Shown here in pieces: positions 53,100-60,430 of a stretch of DNA of 64,000 bases. This stretch comes from Syntrophomonadaceae bacterium (GTDB taxonomy: Bacteria; Bacillota; Dethiobacteria; DTU022), in NCBI GenBank assembly GCA_007130585.1, contig SLSE01000030.1, positions 6,477 to 70,476 on the forward strand, written 5' to 3'. Each line of letters begins with the position of its first letter. Position 1 is the first letter of the stretch. The notes beneath the pieces are model-generated. The model saw nothing but the letters and a program-made list of their open reading frames with translations. It did not search any database and had not been told where the DNA came from. The position numbers and the translations under genes are program-made.

Positions 53100-54332
53100 T
53101 TGCCGTTAATCGTTCAAAAATTCGGGGGATCATCAGTAGCCACCACAGATCATATCAGGCGTGTGGCAATGGGAGTTGCGTCGACTAAAATAAAGGGAAA
53201 CCGGGTTGCCGTGGTTGTTTCGGCAATGGGCGGCCAAACCGACCATTTGCTGGAACTGGCTGCCGAAATTACCGATAATCCTCCCGGCAGGGAACAGGAT
53301 GCCCTGGTTGCAACGGGAGAACAGGTCTGTGCCGCCCTGATGGCGATTACACTGGAGAGCCTTGGACACAGGGCAAAATCCATGATGGGACTTCACCTTC
53401 CCCTGATAACCGATCACGTCCACACCCGGGCCCGCATAACCGACCTGCAAACCGAAAACATAAGTAAGATCCTGGACGAGGATATCATCCCCGTTGTTAC
53501 AGGGTTCCAGGGGGTAACTGAGGATGGCAGTATCAGTACCCTGGGACGCGGAGGTTCTGATACAACGGCTGTAGCCCTGGCGGCTGCGCTTAAAGCAGAC
53601 TGCTGTGAAATATATACTGATGTAGATGGAGTATACACCGCAGATCCGGGGATCTGCCCCAGGGCCAGGCACATAAACAGGATCTCCTACCAGGAGATGC
53701 TCGAACTGGCAGGACTGGGAGCGAAGGTCCTGCACAGCCGTTCAGTTGAACTTGCCCAAAAATTCCAGGTGCCCCTTGTAGTTAAATCCTCATTCGGCGG
53801 GGACAGGCATACCTGGATTGTCAACGAGGAGGACGTTATGGAAAACTCAGTTATTAAGGGAGTAACCCTTGAACGAAACGTTTCTAAAATATCACTGCTC
53901 CGGGTACCGGATCGCCCGGGAATTGCCCATCAGATATTATCCCCGCTGGCTGAAGCTGCTATTAACGTAGATATGATCATACAAAATGCCAGCATCGACG
54001 GCTATACCGACTTTACCTTCACCATTCCGACAACTGATTTGTCTAAAGCCAAGAAGCTGGTTGAGAAAGTTGCAGCTGACATTGACGCCCTGGATATGCT
54101 TGCCGCCAACAACATTGTTAAGGTTTCAGCGGTGGGCATCGGCATTAAAACAAACCCCGGCGTAGCCGCCCGGATGTTTAAATCACTTTCGGCAGAAAAT
54201 ATTAACATCGAGATGATCAGCACTTCCGAGTACCGGATCTCCTGCGTGATCGAAGAAAAATACGGCGAACTGGCTGTCAGGGCGGTGCACAATGCATTCG
54301 GACTCGACAATGCCGTGAACCGCGAAGATTGA
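53100..54332 (+). CDS. lysC: Aspartate kinase
   Basis: It phosphorylates L-aspartate, the first step to lysine, threonine, methionine and diaminopimelate. It opens MPLIVQKFGGSSVAT with the kinase lysine motif. TTAVALAAALKAD and YTDVDGVYTADP follow, and two C-terminal ACT domains (from about residue 250) provide feedback control. The TTG at 53100 gives the usual N-terminus; the in-frame GTG at 53091 has a ribosome site that is too close. The protein has 410 residues. An internal ribosome site and ATG at 53838 may yield a separate regulatory subunit. Confidence 0.95.
   Translation: MPLIVQKFGGSSVATTDHIRRVAMGVASTKIKGNRVAVVVSAMGGQTDHLLELAAEITDNPPGREQDALVATGEQVCAALMAITLESLGHRAKSMMGLHLPLITDHVHTRARITDLQTENISKILDEDIIPVVTGFQGVTEDGSISTLGRGGSDTTAVALAAALKADCCEIYTDVDGVYTADPGICPRARHINRISYQEMLELAGLGAKVLHSRSVELAQKFQVPLVVKSSFGGDRHTWIVNEEDVMENSVIKGVTLERNVSKISLLRVPDRPGIAHQILSPLAEAAINVDMIIQNASIDGYTDFTFTIPTTDLSKAKKLVEKVAADIDALDMLAANNIVKVSAVGIGIKTNPGVAARMFKSLSAENINIEMISTSEYRISCVIEEKYGELAVRAVHNAFGLDNAVNRED
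53838..54332 (+). CDS. Possible internal in-frame start: aspartokinase beta subunit
   Basis: GAGGAGG lies 5 nt ahead of an ATG at 53838, in the lysC frame. It would produce a 164-residue protein holding both ACT domains. Bacillus aspartokinase II is known to be an alpha2-beta2 enzyme made from such an internal start of almost the same size. Confidence 0.5.
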   Translation: MENSVIKGVTLERNVSKISLLRVPDRPGIAHQILSPLAEAAINVDMIIQNASIDGYTDFTFTIPTTDLSKAKKLVEKVAADIDALDMLAANNIVKVSAVGIGIKTNPGVAARMFKSLSAENINIEMISTSEYRISCVIEEKYGELAVRAVHNAFGLDNAVNRED

Positions 54333-54413
54333 CTTTAGACCCTTTACCCCATGGCAGGATATGCACTGCCGGGCGTAAACGGCGGGAGTATAAGGCAAAG
54401 AGGTGATATCTTG

Positions 54414-55349
54414 ATGAGCGATCCCCGGACAGGCCGCCTGTGGAACGGGTTCTGGCAAATTGCCGACCCGAAAATTTGGATTGCCTCGACCATACCGATG
54501 GCGGTGGGCGGAGCGATCGCCTATGCCCACCTGGAAAGCTTCAGCTGGTGGTGGTTTTTTGTGGGCGCAGTTGCGATCTACTTGCTGGAAATCGGGAAAA
54601 ATGCCGTTAACGAGTATATCGATTACCTGAGCGGTGTCGACCGCTTTGTCTCCGCCGACAAAAGAACTCCGTTCAGCGGCGGGAAAAAAACAATTATAGA
54701 CGGCAAGCTGTCGCTGGCAGAAAACCTGGTTATAGCAATTATTACCATAAGCGCCGGGTCCCTGATCGGTTTCTATGTCGTCCTGGCCAGGGATTTTAAT
54801 GTTATCTGGTTTGGCCTGGCCGGAGTCTTTTTTGCTGTTTTTTACAGCCTCCCGCCCCTGAAGTTTTCCTACCGGGGATTTGGCGAGGCAGTGGTCGGTT
54901 TTACTTTCGGCCCACTGATCACCACGGGCACTTACCTGGTTCAAACTCACACTATTTCCCCCGAAGTAGTCCTGGCTTCAATTCCCCTGGGTTTTATTAT
55001 TGCCAATGTCCTCTGGATCAACCAGTACCCCGATTATGAAGCCGACCTGAAGGGCGGTAAAATGAACGGGGTGGTTCGCCTGGGCAAAGAAAAGGCTGTC
55101 AGCATATATGCCCTCCTTTTCGGGCTGGCCTATATCTCGCTGGTGCTGCTTGCTGTTTTCAGCCTCAATGTTTTTTGGCTGCTGCCCCTGGCAAGCCTCC
55201 CCCTCTCCTACAGGGCAATTATTGTTGCCCGCAGGCACTTCAATGATATTCCCAGGTTGATTGAAGCAAACGTTAAAACAATCCAGGTTTACCAGCTTAC
55301 CGGCCTGACCATGGTTGCGGCGGCGCTGCTCCCGCTTTTGTTCAAATAA
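54414..55349 (+). CDS. UbiA-family prenyltransferase (MenA-like)
   Basis: This is an integral membrane enzyme that attaches an isoprenoid chain to an aromatic or similar acceptor. It has about eight or nine hydrophobic segments in 311 residues. The two Asp-rich Mg-diphosphate motifs are NEYIDYLSGVD (around residue 75) and NQYPDYEAD (around 205). MenA (1,4-dihydroxy-2-naphthoate prenyltransferase) is the best guess, but no other menaquinone gene is nearby. The ATG at 54414 has GAGGTG 8 nt upstream; a TTG just before it is possible. It follows lysC by 81 nt. Confidence 0.85.
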   Translation: MSDPRTGRLWNGFWQIADPKIWIASTIPMAVGGAIAYAHLESFSWWWFFVGAVAIYLLEIGKNAVNEYIDYLSGVDRFVSADKRTPFSGGKKTIIDGKLSLAENLVIAIITISAGSLIGFYVVLARDFNVIWFGLAGVFFAVFYSLPPLKFSYRGFGEAVVGFTFGPLITTGTYLVQTHTISPEVVLASIPLGFIIANVLWINQYPDYEADLKGGKMNGVVRLGKEKAVSIYALLFGLAYISLVLLAVFSLNVFWLLPLASLPLSYRAIIVARRHFNDIPRLIEANVKTIQVYQLTGLTMVAAALLPLLFK

Positions 55350-55374
55350 CCCGTAACTTCCCTAAGAAATAAAA

Positions 55375-55402
55375 AAGCCGGGTTCTAAAAACAACCCGGC
55401 TT
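55375..55402. terminator. Bidirectional terminator
   Basis: AAGCCGGGTT and AACCCGGCTT form a 10-bp stem with an 8-nt loop. A6 precedes it on the plus strand, so the T-run is strongest for the minus-strand ArsR/HesB/desulforedoxin operon. It can also end the UbiA transcript. Confidence 0.8.
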
Positions 55403-55443
55403 AATTCCATATATCCAGAAATCTTAATTTTATTGGATCAGGT

Positions 55444-55569
55444 TTACATGTTAGCTTCGGTTACCATTGGCTTGTCACAGCAAACAAGGGTTCCAACTCC
55501 TTCTTCGATAACCCTTACCACATTGGTGCAAACCTGGCATTTATAAACCTCTTCTTTTTTGGTAGCCAT
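55444..55569 (-). CDS. Desulforedoxin-like (desulfoferrodoxin N-domain) protein, 41 residues
   Basis: I translated this by hand from the ATG at 55569, which has GGGAGG 7 nt upstream. The protein has the pattern YKCQVCTNVVRVIEEG followed by LVCCDKPM, i.e. Cys11, Cys14, Cys30 and Cys31. Those four Cys bind one Fe in the desulforedoxin fold. Such free-standing domains pass electrons or bind iron in anaerobes. It follows the HesB selenoprotein gene by 40 nt and closes the operon. Confidence 0.88.
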   Translation of the reverse strand: MATKKEEVYKCQVCTNVVRVIEEGVGTLVCCDKPMVTEANM

Positions 55570-55609
55570 TTATTGTCCTCCCAAGTAAAATTGCCGGACA
55601 GTAAAATGC

Positions 55610-55933
55610 TTATCCGCACCCTCCGTCACAGCTGCAGTCATTACTTCCCGGGAAAGGATCGGTTATGGAAAACCCGGCCTGCGGGCCTTCGTGGAAATCT
55701 ATTTTCTTACCATCAACAAAATTGGCTATACCCTGATCAAAAACTATCTTCACCTCATTAAGATCTTCTACAACATCTTTTCCTTCCTGAACCGACTCAT
55801 CCAGAGTCAGGCCGTACTTCGGCCCTCCTCAGCCAACTCCACTGACATAGATGCGAACATAAGCATCGTTTTTGCCTTCTTCGGCAAGAAACTCCTTAAA
55901 CTTTTCTCTGGCGGCTGTAGTTACCGTTAACAT
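55610..55933 (-). CDS. HesB/IscA-family selenoprotein (in-frame UGA at 55831-55829)
   Basis: The A-type carrier fold holds or transfers iron-sulfur clusters. The frame runs from an ATG at 55933 (AAGGAGG 7 nt upstream) to TAA at 55610, with one in-frame TGA at codon 35. Read as Sec, the context is VSGVGUGGPKYGL, where IscA proteins have their first conserved cysteine. Both sides of the TGA match the family, and the C-terminus is NDCSCDGGCG. A SECIS-like hairpin follows the TGA. HesB-like selenoproteins are known in Clostridia and deltaproteobacteria. The total length is 107 residues. Automated gene finding would miss it or call two fragments. Confidence 0.88.
55792..55810 (-). promoter_or_regulatory. 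Bacterial SECIS-like hairpin
   Basis: CTGACTC and GAGTCGG form a 7-bp stem (one G-U) with loop TGGAT. The loop begins 26 nt after the UGA and has G in its first two bases, as expected for SelB recognition. A second short hairpin (GGCCG/CGGCC) lies between it and the UGA. Confidence 0.7.
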
Positions 55934-55960
55934 AAAAAATCCTCCTTGTGATCGAAACGT

Positions 55961-56242
55961 TTAGAAAAGAACCCTGATAACATCTGCTGCTTCTTTGCTG
56001 TTTATACTGTAATGAACCTCTGTCCCCCGGCGTTCACTGGAAATGATACCCATATCTCTCAGCCTTCCCAGGTGTTGAGATACCGTGGATTGTGAAAGCT
56101 GCAGGCAATTTTGCATAGCCGTAACATTACAGCTATCACGCTGTAACAACTCTTTGACAATACAAAGCCGCACGGGGTTGGATAAGGCTTTTAGCAAGTT
56201 GGCCTTTTCCCTGATTTTTGCTAATTCTGTAGATGTTTCCAT
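55961..56242 (-). CDS. ArsR-family transcriptional regulator
   Basis: This is a small winged-helix repressor of 93 residues. The pattern is KALSNPVRLCIVKELL, then LQLSQSTVSQHLGRLRDMGII (recognition helix) and the wing RRGTEVHYSI. The classical metal site CVC in the recognition helix is missing. Cys28, Cys38 and Cys46 are candidates for another sensory site, perhaps redox or metal. The ATG at 56242 follows AAGGAGG. It is the first gene of the operon with the HesB selenoprotein and desulforedoxin-like protein, and probably represses it. Confidence 0.92.
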   Translation of the reverse strand: METSTELAKIREKANLLKALSNPVRLCIVKELLQRDSCNVTAMQNCLQLSQSTVSQHLGRLRDMGIISSERRGTEVHYSINSKEAADVIRVLF

Positions 56243-56353
56243 TAAGGGCCTTCCTCCTTGTTCATTATTGTACCATAATATTTAAATTATGCAACCCCTG
56301 TAATAAAAGATTAATACAGTCCGGCTGCACAACGAACCAGGTTATAGGGCCTG

Positions 56354-56887
56354 TTAGGAATTATTACTCCCGTTCCCGGTTTCCCCGATTTTAAATTCCC
56401 AGGCGCAGTAGCTATCCTGCGGATGTTCGTCCGGCGGGCAGTAAAGGCACCTGGTCTTAATGCGGGGGTCTATAGCCCGGGCGAAACCGCTGTATTCTAC
56501 CATACCAACCGGCCGGCAGGGAAACTCGGCCATATTTTTACGCCGGCGCGCGGCCTGAACCCGACAATCGTTCATTCGGAAAATAACGGTACTGCTGTCT
56601 ACGTCAATTATTTCCTGCCTGTTTACCAGGGCATACATCCTGAACTGAAGCGCTTTTTTCAGAGCTGAAAGCCCACCTCCCGGCTCCATGTTCAGAAAGC
56701 TCATGATTCGGCCGGCTTCAAGCACTGTAAAGCGCTCCCAGGCCGCTGCATCAAGCCTGATTGCTTCTTCCATGCCACGGGCCTTTTCTACCTCCTGAAA
56801 CCAGAGCCCGTCATGAGCCAGCCAGCGTTTAGCAAAATCTTCCAGTAGCGCTTCAAGCTGCTCGCGATTAAGTTCACTTAAATCCAA
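56354..56887 (-). CDS. Cys-rich protein of unknown function (DUF6125-like)
   Basis: The function is unknown. The 177-residue cytoplasmic protein has an N-terminal helical part with KRWLAHDGLWFQEVEK, a middle part with FRMNDCRVQAARRRKN, and a Cys-rich C-terminal part: FPCRPVG, TRCLYCPPD and DSYCAWEFKI. The Cys spacing suggests a metal or Fe-S site. Similar proteins occur in anaerobic bacteria and archaea. The TTG start at 56887 follows AAGGGG. It lies downstream of the MATE gene, separated by a 308-bp gap with a terminator-like hairpin. Confidence 0.75.
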   Translation of the reverse strand: MDLSELNREQLEALLEDFAKRWLAHDGLWFQEVEKARGMEEAIRLDAAAWERFTVLEAGRIMSFLNMEPGGGLSALKKALQFRMYALVNRQEIIDVDSSTVIFRMNDCRVQAARRRKNMAEFPCRPVGMVEYSGFARAIDPRIKTRCLYCPPDEHPQDSYCAWEFKIGETGNGSNNS

Positions 56888-57195
56888 TGGTGAATTCCCC
56901 TTTGAAGTGCTTTTTTGTCATGGCCGCCAGCCGGCTAACCACGCCTGCCTGCCGGATTGATAAAATATATCAACCCGACCTTTAATATTTAAACAGGCAG
57001 GGCCAATCTCCTGCCTGCCGGCTTTAAAGTTATGGAAAATCGTCCGATTTTTCCTTCATTCTTCCGGGGAAGTGAAGCAATCTCCCCGGGAACAACCAGA
57101 GCGACTCCCGGTTTGAGCCCTTTCGGGTCAGGACTGTCAGGTTCTGCTCCGCCGGAACGCATCCCGGCCCGCGCAGGAAAACAGGAGCAGGGCTT
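56888..57195. other. Gap between the MATE gene and the Cys-rich gene
   Basis: This gap of 308 bp holds a perfect 8-bp hairpin, CAGGCAGG / CCTGCCTG at 56994-57017, followed on the minus strand by TTTAAATATT; it probably ends the MATE transcript. CCTGCCTGCCGG occurs twice (56944-56955 and 57010-57021). TTGATA-TATTT-TATCAA at about 56957-56973 is an inverted repeat in a likely promoter. An out-of-frame reading of the MATE 3' end extends to 57030 but has no ribosome site. I see no gene. Confidence 0.5.
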
Positions 57196-58605
57196 TTAAC
57201 CAAGGTTTTCCTCGGTGGGCAGCGCCTCCAGCTCATCCCATTTTTTCTTCCTGTAGCGGATGTAAAGCAACAGCGCACTTACTGCGTACTGCAGAGCTGT
57301 TACCCACCAGATATAATAAACCTCGAGTTGGAATACAAAAATTACAGCATAAATCAGGGGCAGCCGCACGAAAAGGTTACTGTAAAGGCCGATTCTGAAT
57401 GGCCCCTTTGTGTCTCCGGTTCCCTTGAGCGCACCGGAAAAAATCATGGTCAGCGCTATAAAGGGCTGCTCAACAGCCGCAATTTGCAAACAGAGAATGC
57501 CCAGGCGGAGAACTTCCGGATCGGGGGGATCAAAAAGGCTCATCACAGCATAAGGAAAGAAAAGAAATATCGTGCCAACTGCGGTCATTAGCAGCGTGCC
57601 GATGAATACTGCCCAGTAACCCGTTATCCTGGCCTGACCGATAAAACCTGCCCCCAGGCGCTGGCCCACCAGGGTGGTCGCCGCGATGGCAATAGCATGC
57701 CCGGGCATGAAAGAAAATGCCTCGGCAGCAATTGCCGCTGCATTCGCAGCGAAAGCAACCGGCCCCAGAAAAGTGATCCAGCTGGCAGTAATCATCCTGC
57801 TCCCGCTTTGGGTCAGTTCTTCAGCCCCGGCCGGTATGCTGAATTTTAACAGCTTCCGAATCTCTTCCAGGTGCAGCGGAAAAATAGATTTCAGGTTAAA
57901 GGGCAACGATCCTTTTTGTAGAAACAGGTAGCCCAGGGAAAGAAACAGCGCTATTAACTGGGCCGAGCCTGTTGCCAGGGCCGCACCCCTGACACCCAGT
58001 TCCGGAAAACCAAAATTACCGAAGATCAGAAGATAATCGCCAACCACATTGTAGCTGTTGGCGATTAATGCTATATACATAGGAACGCGGGTATTGCCCG
58101 TACCGCGAATAACTCCCGAACAAACCAGGAGGGGCAGCAGGGCAAAACCGCCGCTGAAAAGGGCATAATTAAAGTACTCCTTCGTAAGAACTGCTGTTCT
58201 TGCATCCCCGATAATCCAGTCAAAAAAAGGATTGCCGAAGAACCCCCCGGCGACGGTAAATACCAGGGTAACCAGCAGGCTGACTGCGATAGCCTGCCCC
58301 CCGGTAACTGCAGCGTTTTTCATATCGCCGGCCCCGGTATAGCGGGCAACAAGCGCATTAGCCCCGACACCAAGAGCGCCCAGGATCATCAGGGAGTTGA
58401 AAAGCACCAGGGCGCCATACTCCACGGCAGAAGCTTCGTGGGCTCCGAGGCGCATGACCATGGCGGTATCAAAAATCCATACAAAGGTGTGCAGGCTCAT
58501 TTCTATAACTAACGGCCAGGCCAGCACTATGATGCTGTAAACCGGCCTGTACGGAGCGCTCCCGCCGGGTATACCCTGTAATTTTTTTCGATACCTTCCG
58601 AACAT
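57196..58605 (-). CDS. MATE-family efflux transporter
   Basis: This is a multidrug/cation antiporter of the MATE family in the cytoplasmic membrane. The 469-residue protein has twelve hydrophobic segments arranged as two related halves. Motifs typical of the family include LAWPLVIEMSLHTFVWIFDTAM near the N-terminus, GVGANALVARYTGAGD, VRGAALATGSAQLI and ALKGTGDTKGPFRIGL. The substrate is unknown. The ATG at 58605 follows GGATGTGAG. Confidence 0.94.
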   Translation of the reverse strand: MFGRYRKKLQGIPGGSAPYRPVYSIIVLAWPLVIEMSLHTFVWIFDTAMVMRLGAHEASAVEYGALVLFNSLMILGALGVGANALVARYTGAGDMKNAAVTGGQAIAVSLLVTLVFTVAGGFFGNPFFDWIIGDARTAVLTKEYFNYALFSGGFALLPLLVCSGVIRGTGNTRVPMYIALIANSYNVVGDYLLIFGNFGFPELGVRGAALATGSAQLIALFLSLGYLFLQKGSLPFNLKSIFPLHLEEIRKLLKFSIPAGAEELTQSGSRMITASWITFLGPVAFAANAAAIAAEAFSFMPGHAIAIAATTLVGQRLGAGFIGQARITGYWAVFIGTLLMTAVGTIFLFFPYAVMSLFDPPDPEVLRLGILCLQIAAVEQPFIALTMIFSGALKGTGDTKGPFRIGLYSNLFVRLPLIYAVIFVFQLEVYYIWWVTALQYAVSALLLYIRYRKKKWDELEALPTEENLG

Positions 58606-58928
58606 TCATCTCACATCCGTATGGTTTAATGACTGCCATTCCCAAAAAATATTCTTAACGAGTACACATTTACGAGAAGGGAGGAGCCTCCCTTCCCGTT
58701 TTTGGTCCAGTTAAAAAACTAATCCGGGCAGATCCGGCTTAGATCAATCTTTAAACATTTTAACCAAAGGGCAGATGTTTATCAAGTAGTTTCCATACTT
58801 TATAAAATCTCCGGTTGTCCCGGCACCGGAATATTAACCGGGTACTATTACGCTGCAGCCGGCAGTTACCCACCGGCTGCTCAAAACCTGGTTTTTTTAT
58901 TTTACAGCAAGATGCCCAAGCCCGGGGA
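58606..58928. other. Hairpin-rich gap between two minus-strand genes
   Basis: This gap of 323 bp contains three clear hairpins: GAAGGGAG / CTCCCTTC at 58676-58695 (followed on the plus strand by CCGTTTTT), CCGGT / ACCGG at about 58812-58830, and GCAGCCGG / CCGGCTGC at about 58853-58878. No gene was found on either strand. The first hairpin would end a plus-strand transcript, yet no plus-strand gene leads into it. Confidence 0.5.
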
Positions 58929-60272
58929 TTACAGTTTTTCCTCTTCAGAGATTGCTTCTTCCAGGATGTCAAGACCGCGGTTAAGCTGGTCCGGGGGTGT
59001 ATTAACCGGCATAAGCAGCCTGATTACATTACTGAAAATGCCCGCGGTTATTATAATCAGCCCTCTTTCATGGCACCGTTTGACAATTGCTTTGGTAGCT
59101 TCCGGCGCAGGCTGCCTGGTTGATTCGTCTTTTACCAGTTCAATGGCCTGCATAGCCCCCAGGCCCCGCCAATCGCCGATCAGGCTGTATTTCTCTTTCA
59201 TTTCCTGCAGTCTGTTAGAGGCAGCTGCTCCTGTTTCTTCGGCTTTTTTGCCAATTTGCTCTTTCTCTGCCGCATCCAAAACAGCCAGGCCTGCGGCACA
59301 GCCCAGCGGGTTACCGCCATAAGTACCGCCAATTTCCCCCGGTCCCGCTGCATCCATAACCTCGGCTTTTCCGGTCAGGGCGCTGATCGGAACTCCTCCG
59401 GCCAGGGATTTGGCCATGGTGATCATCTCGGGTTCAACTTCGTAATAAAAGGAAGCCAGCGGTCCGCCGGTGCGATAAAAACCGGTCTGGATTTCATCCA
59501 TTATTAAAACAATCCCATGCCTCCTGCATATTTCGTGAAGCACTTTAAAATAGTCCTGCGGAGGAACTATAAATCCTCCCTCACCCTGAACCGGTTCAGC
59601 TATAAGGGCAGCCACGTTATCCGGGGAACATTCAACAGCCAGGAATTGCTCAAGGTAACGGGCACAGTGCAATTCACAATCGGGATAAGTCAGCCCGAAC
59701 CGGCAGCGGTAGCAATAGGCAGCCGGTATTTTATATATTTCAGGCGCAAAAGGACCAAACCCGTATTTATAGGGCCTGACCTTTGATGTCAGGCTCATTG
59801 CCATCAACGTGCGCCCGTGGAAAGCTGCTTCCAGTGCAATAACAGCAGTTTTTTTCGTATAGCGCCGGGCCAGTTTAATTGAATTCTCAACTGCTTCGGC
59901 ACCGCTGTTAAAGAAAGCAGTTTTTTTGGGAAAAGCGCCGGGTGTAAATTCGTTTAACCGGCCGGCCAATCGAACATAAGGTTCGTAAGCCGCAACCATA
60001 AAACAGGTGTGCAGGTATTGATCAGCCTGCTTCTTAATTGCTTCGATAACTGCGGGATGGTTATGTCCGAAATTAACAACACCGATACCGCCGGCAAAAT
60101 CAAGGTATTCATTATTGTCAACGTCAATCACCAGGCTTCCTCTGGTTTCCTTAACATATACGGGCATTACAGACGATATGCCGGCAGGGACATTTTTTTC
60201 ACGCATTTTTTGCAGTTCCCGGGATCCGGGCCCGGGTTGATGTGAAGCTGAATTTGCTGTTTTGTTGTTCAT
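58929..60272 (-). CDS. Class III aminotransferase (GABA aminotransferase type)
   Basis: This PLP enzyme probably moves the terminal amino group of GABA or another omega-amino compound to a 2-oxo acid. The 447-residue protein has NSGAEAVENSIKLARRYT, EAAFHGRTLMAMSLT, AEPVQGEGGF, DEIQTGFYRTGG and the PLP lysine in MAKSLAGGVP. A Cys-rich insertion (YCYRCRFGLTYPDCELHC, around residue 185) is typical of GabT relatives in Clostridia. The ATG at 60272 follows AAGGGAG. A sigma-54-type promoter lies about 46 nt upstream. Confidence 0.93.
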   Translation of the reverse strand: MNNKTANSASHQPGPGSRELQKMREKNVPAGISSVMPVYVKETRGSLVIDVDNNEYLDFAGGIGVVNFGHNHPAVIEAIKKQADQYLHTCFMVAAYEPYVRLAGRLNEFTPGAFPKKTAFFNSGAEAVENSIKLARRYTKKTAVIALEAAFHGRTLMAMSLTSKVRPYKYGFGPFAPEIYKIPAAYCYRCRFGLTYPDCELHCARYLEQFLAVECSPDNVAALIAEPVQGEGGFIVPPQDYFKVLHEICRRHGIVLIMDEIQTGFYRTGGPLASFYYEVEPEMITMAKSLAGGVPISALTGKAEVMDAAGPGEIGGTYGGNPLGCAAGLAVLDAAEKEQIGKKAEETGAAASNRLQEMKEKYSLIGDWRGLGAMQAIELVKDESTRQPAPEATKAIVKRCHERGLIIITAGIFSNVIRLLMPVNTPPDQLNRGLDILEEAISEEEKL

Positions 60273-60317
60273 TTTCTTGCTCCCTTCTCGATCGATTTAC
60301 TATCACTATATAATATA

Positions 60318-60332
60318 GCAAAATTAATGCCA
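60318..60332 (-). promoter_or_regulatory. Sigma-54 (-24/-12) promoter, minus strand
   Basis: TGGCAT-N5-TTGC, with T before and T after, matches the sigma-54 consensus with correct GG-to-GC spacing. It faces the GABA-aminotransferase-type gene and would start transcription near 60306. Confidence 0.7.
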
Positions 60333-60342
60333 AGTAATCGAA

Positions 60343-60355
60343 GCCAGTGGCTGGC
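60343..60355. promoter_or_regulatory. Inverted repeat between the two sigma-54 promoters
   Basis: GCCAG-TGG-CTGGC is a perfect 5-bp inverted repeat. It lies 11 bp from the minus-strand -24 box and 21 bp from the plus-strand -24 box. It may bind a regulator; enhancer sites for sigma-54 activators are usually further away. Confidence 0.3.
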
Positions 60356-60375
60356 GGCGGCAGCATTTCATAATA

Positions 60376-60391
60376 TGGCATGCAAATTGCA
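60376..60391 (+). promoter_or_regulatory. Sigma-54 (-24/-12) promoter, plus strand
   Basis: TGGCAT-N5-TTGCA matches the sigma-54 consensus with correct spacing. It faces the plus-strand aminotransferase gene, with transcription expected near 60402, about 29 nt before the start codon. Confidence 0.7.
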
Positions 60392-60430
60392 ATAGTAATT
60401 ATCAAAACTATTTTTGTCAGGAGGCTTATT

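Noticed and set aside
57030..57278. An 82-codon minus-strand frame at the end of the MATE gene
   Set aside because: It is out of frame with the exporter over its first third and has no ribosome site or recognised motif.
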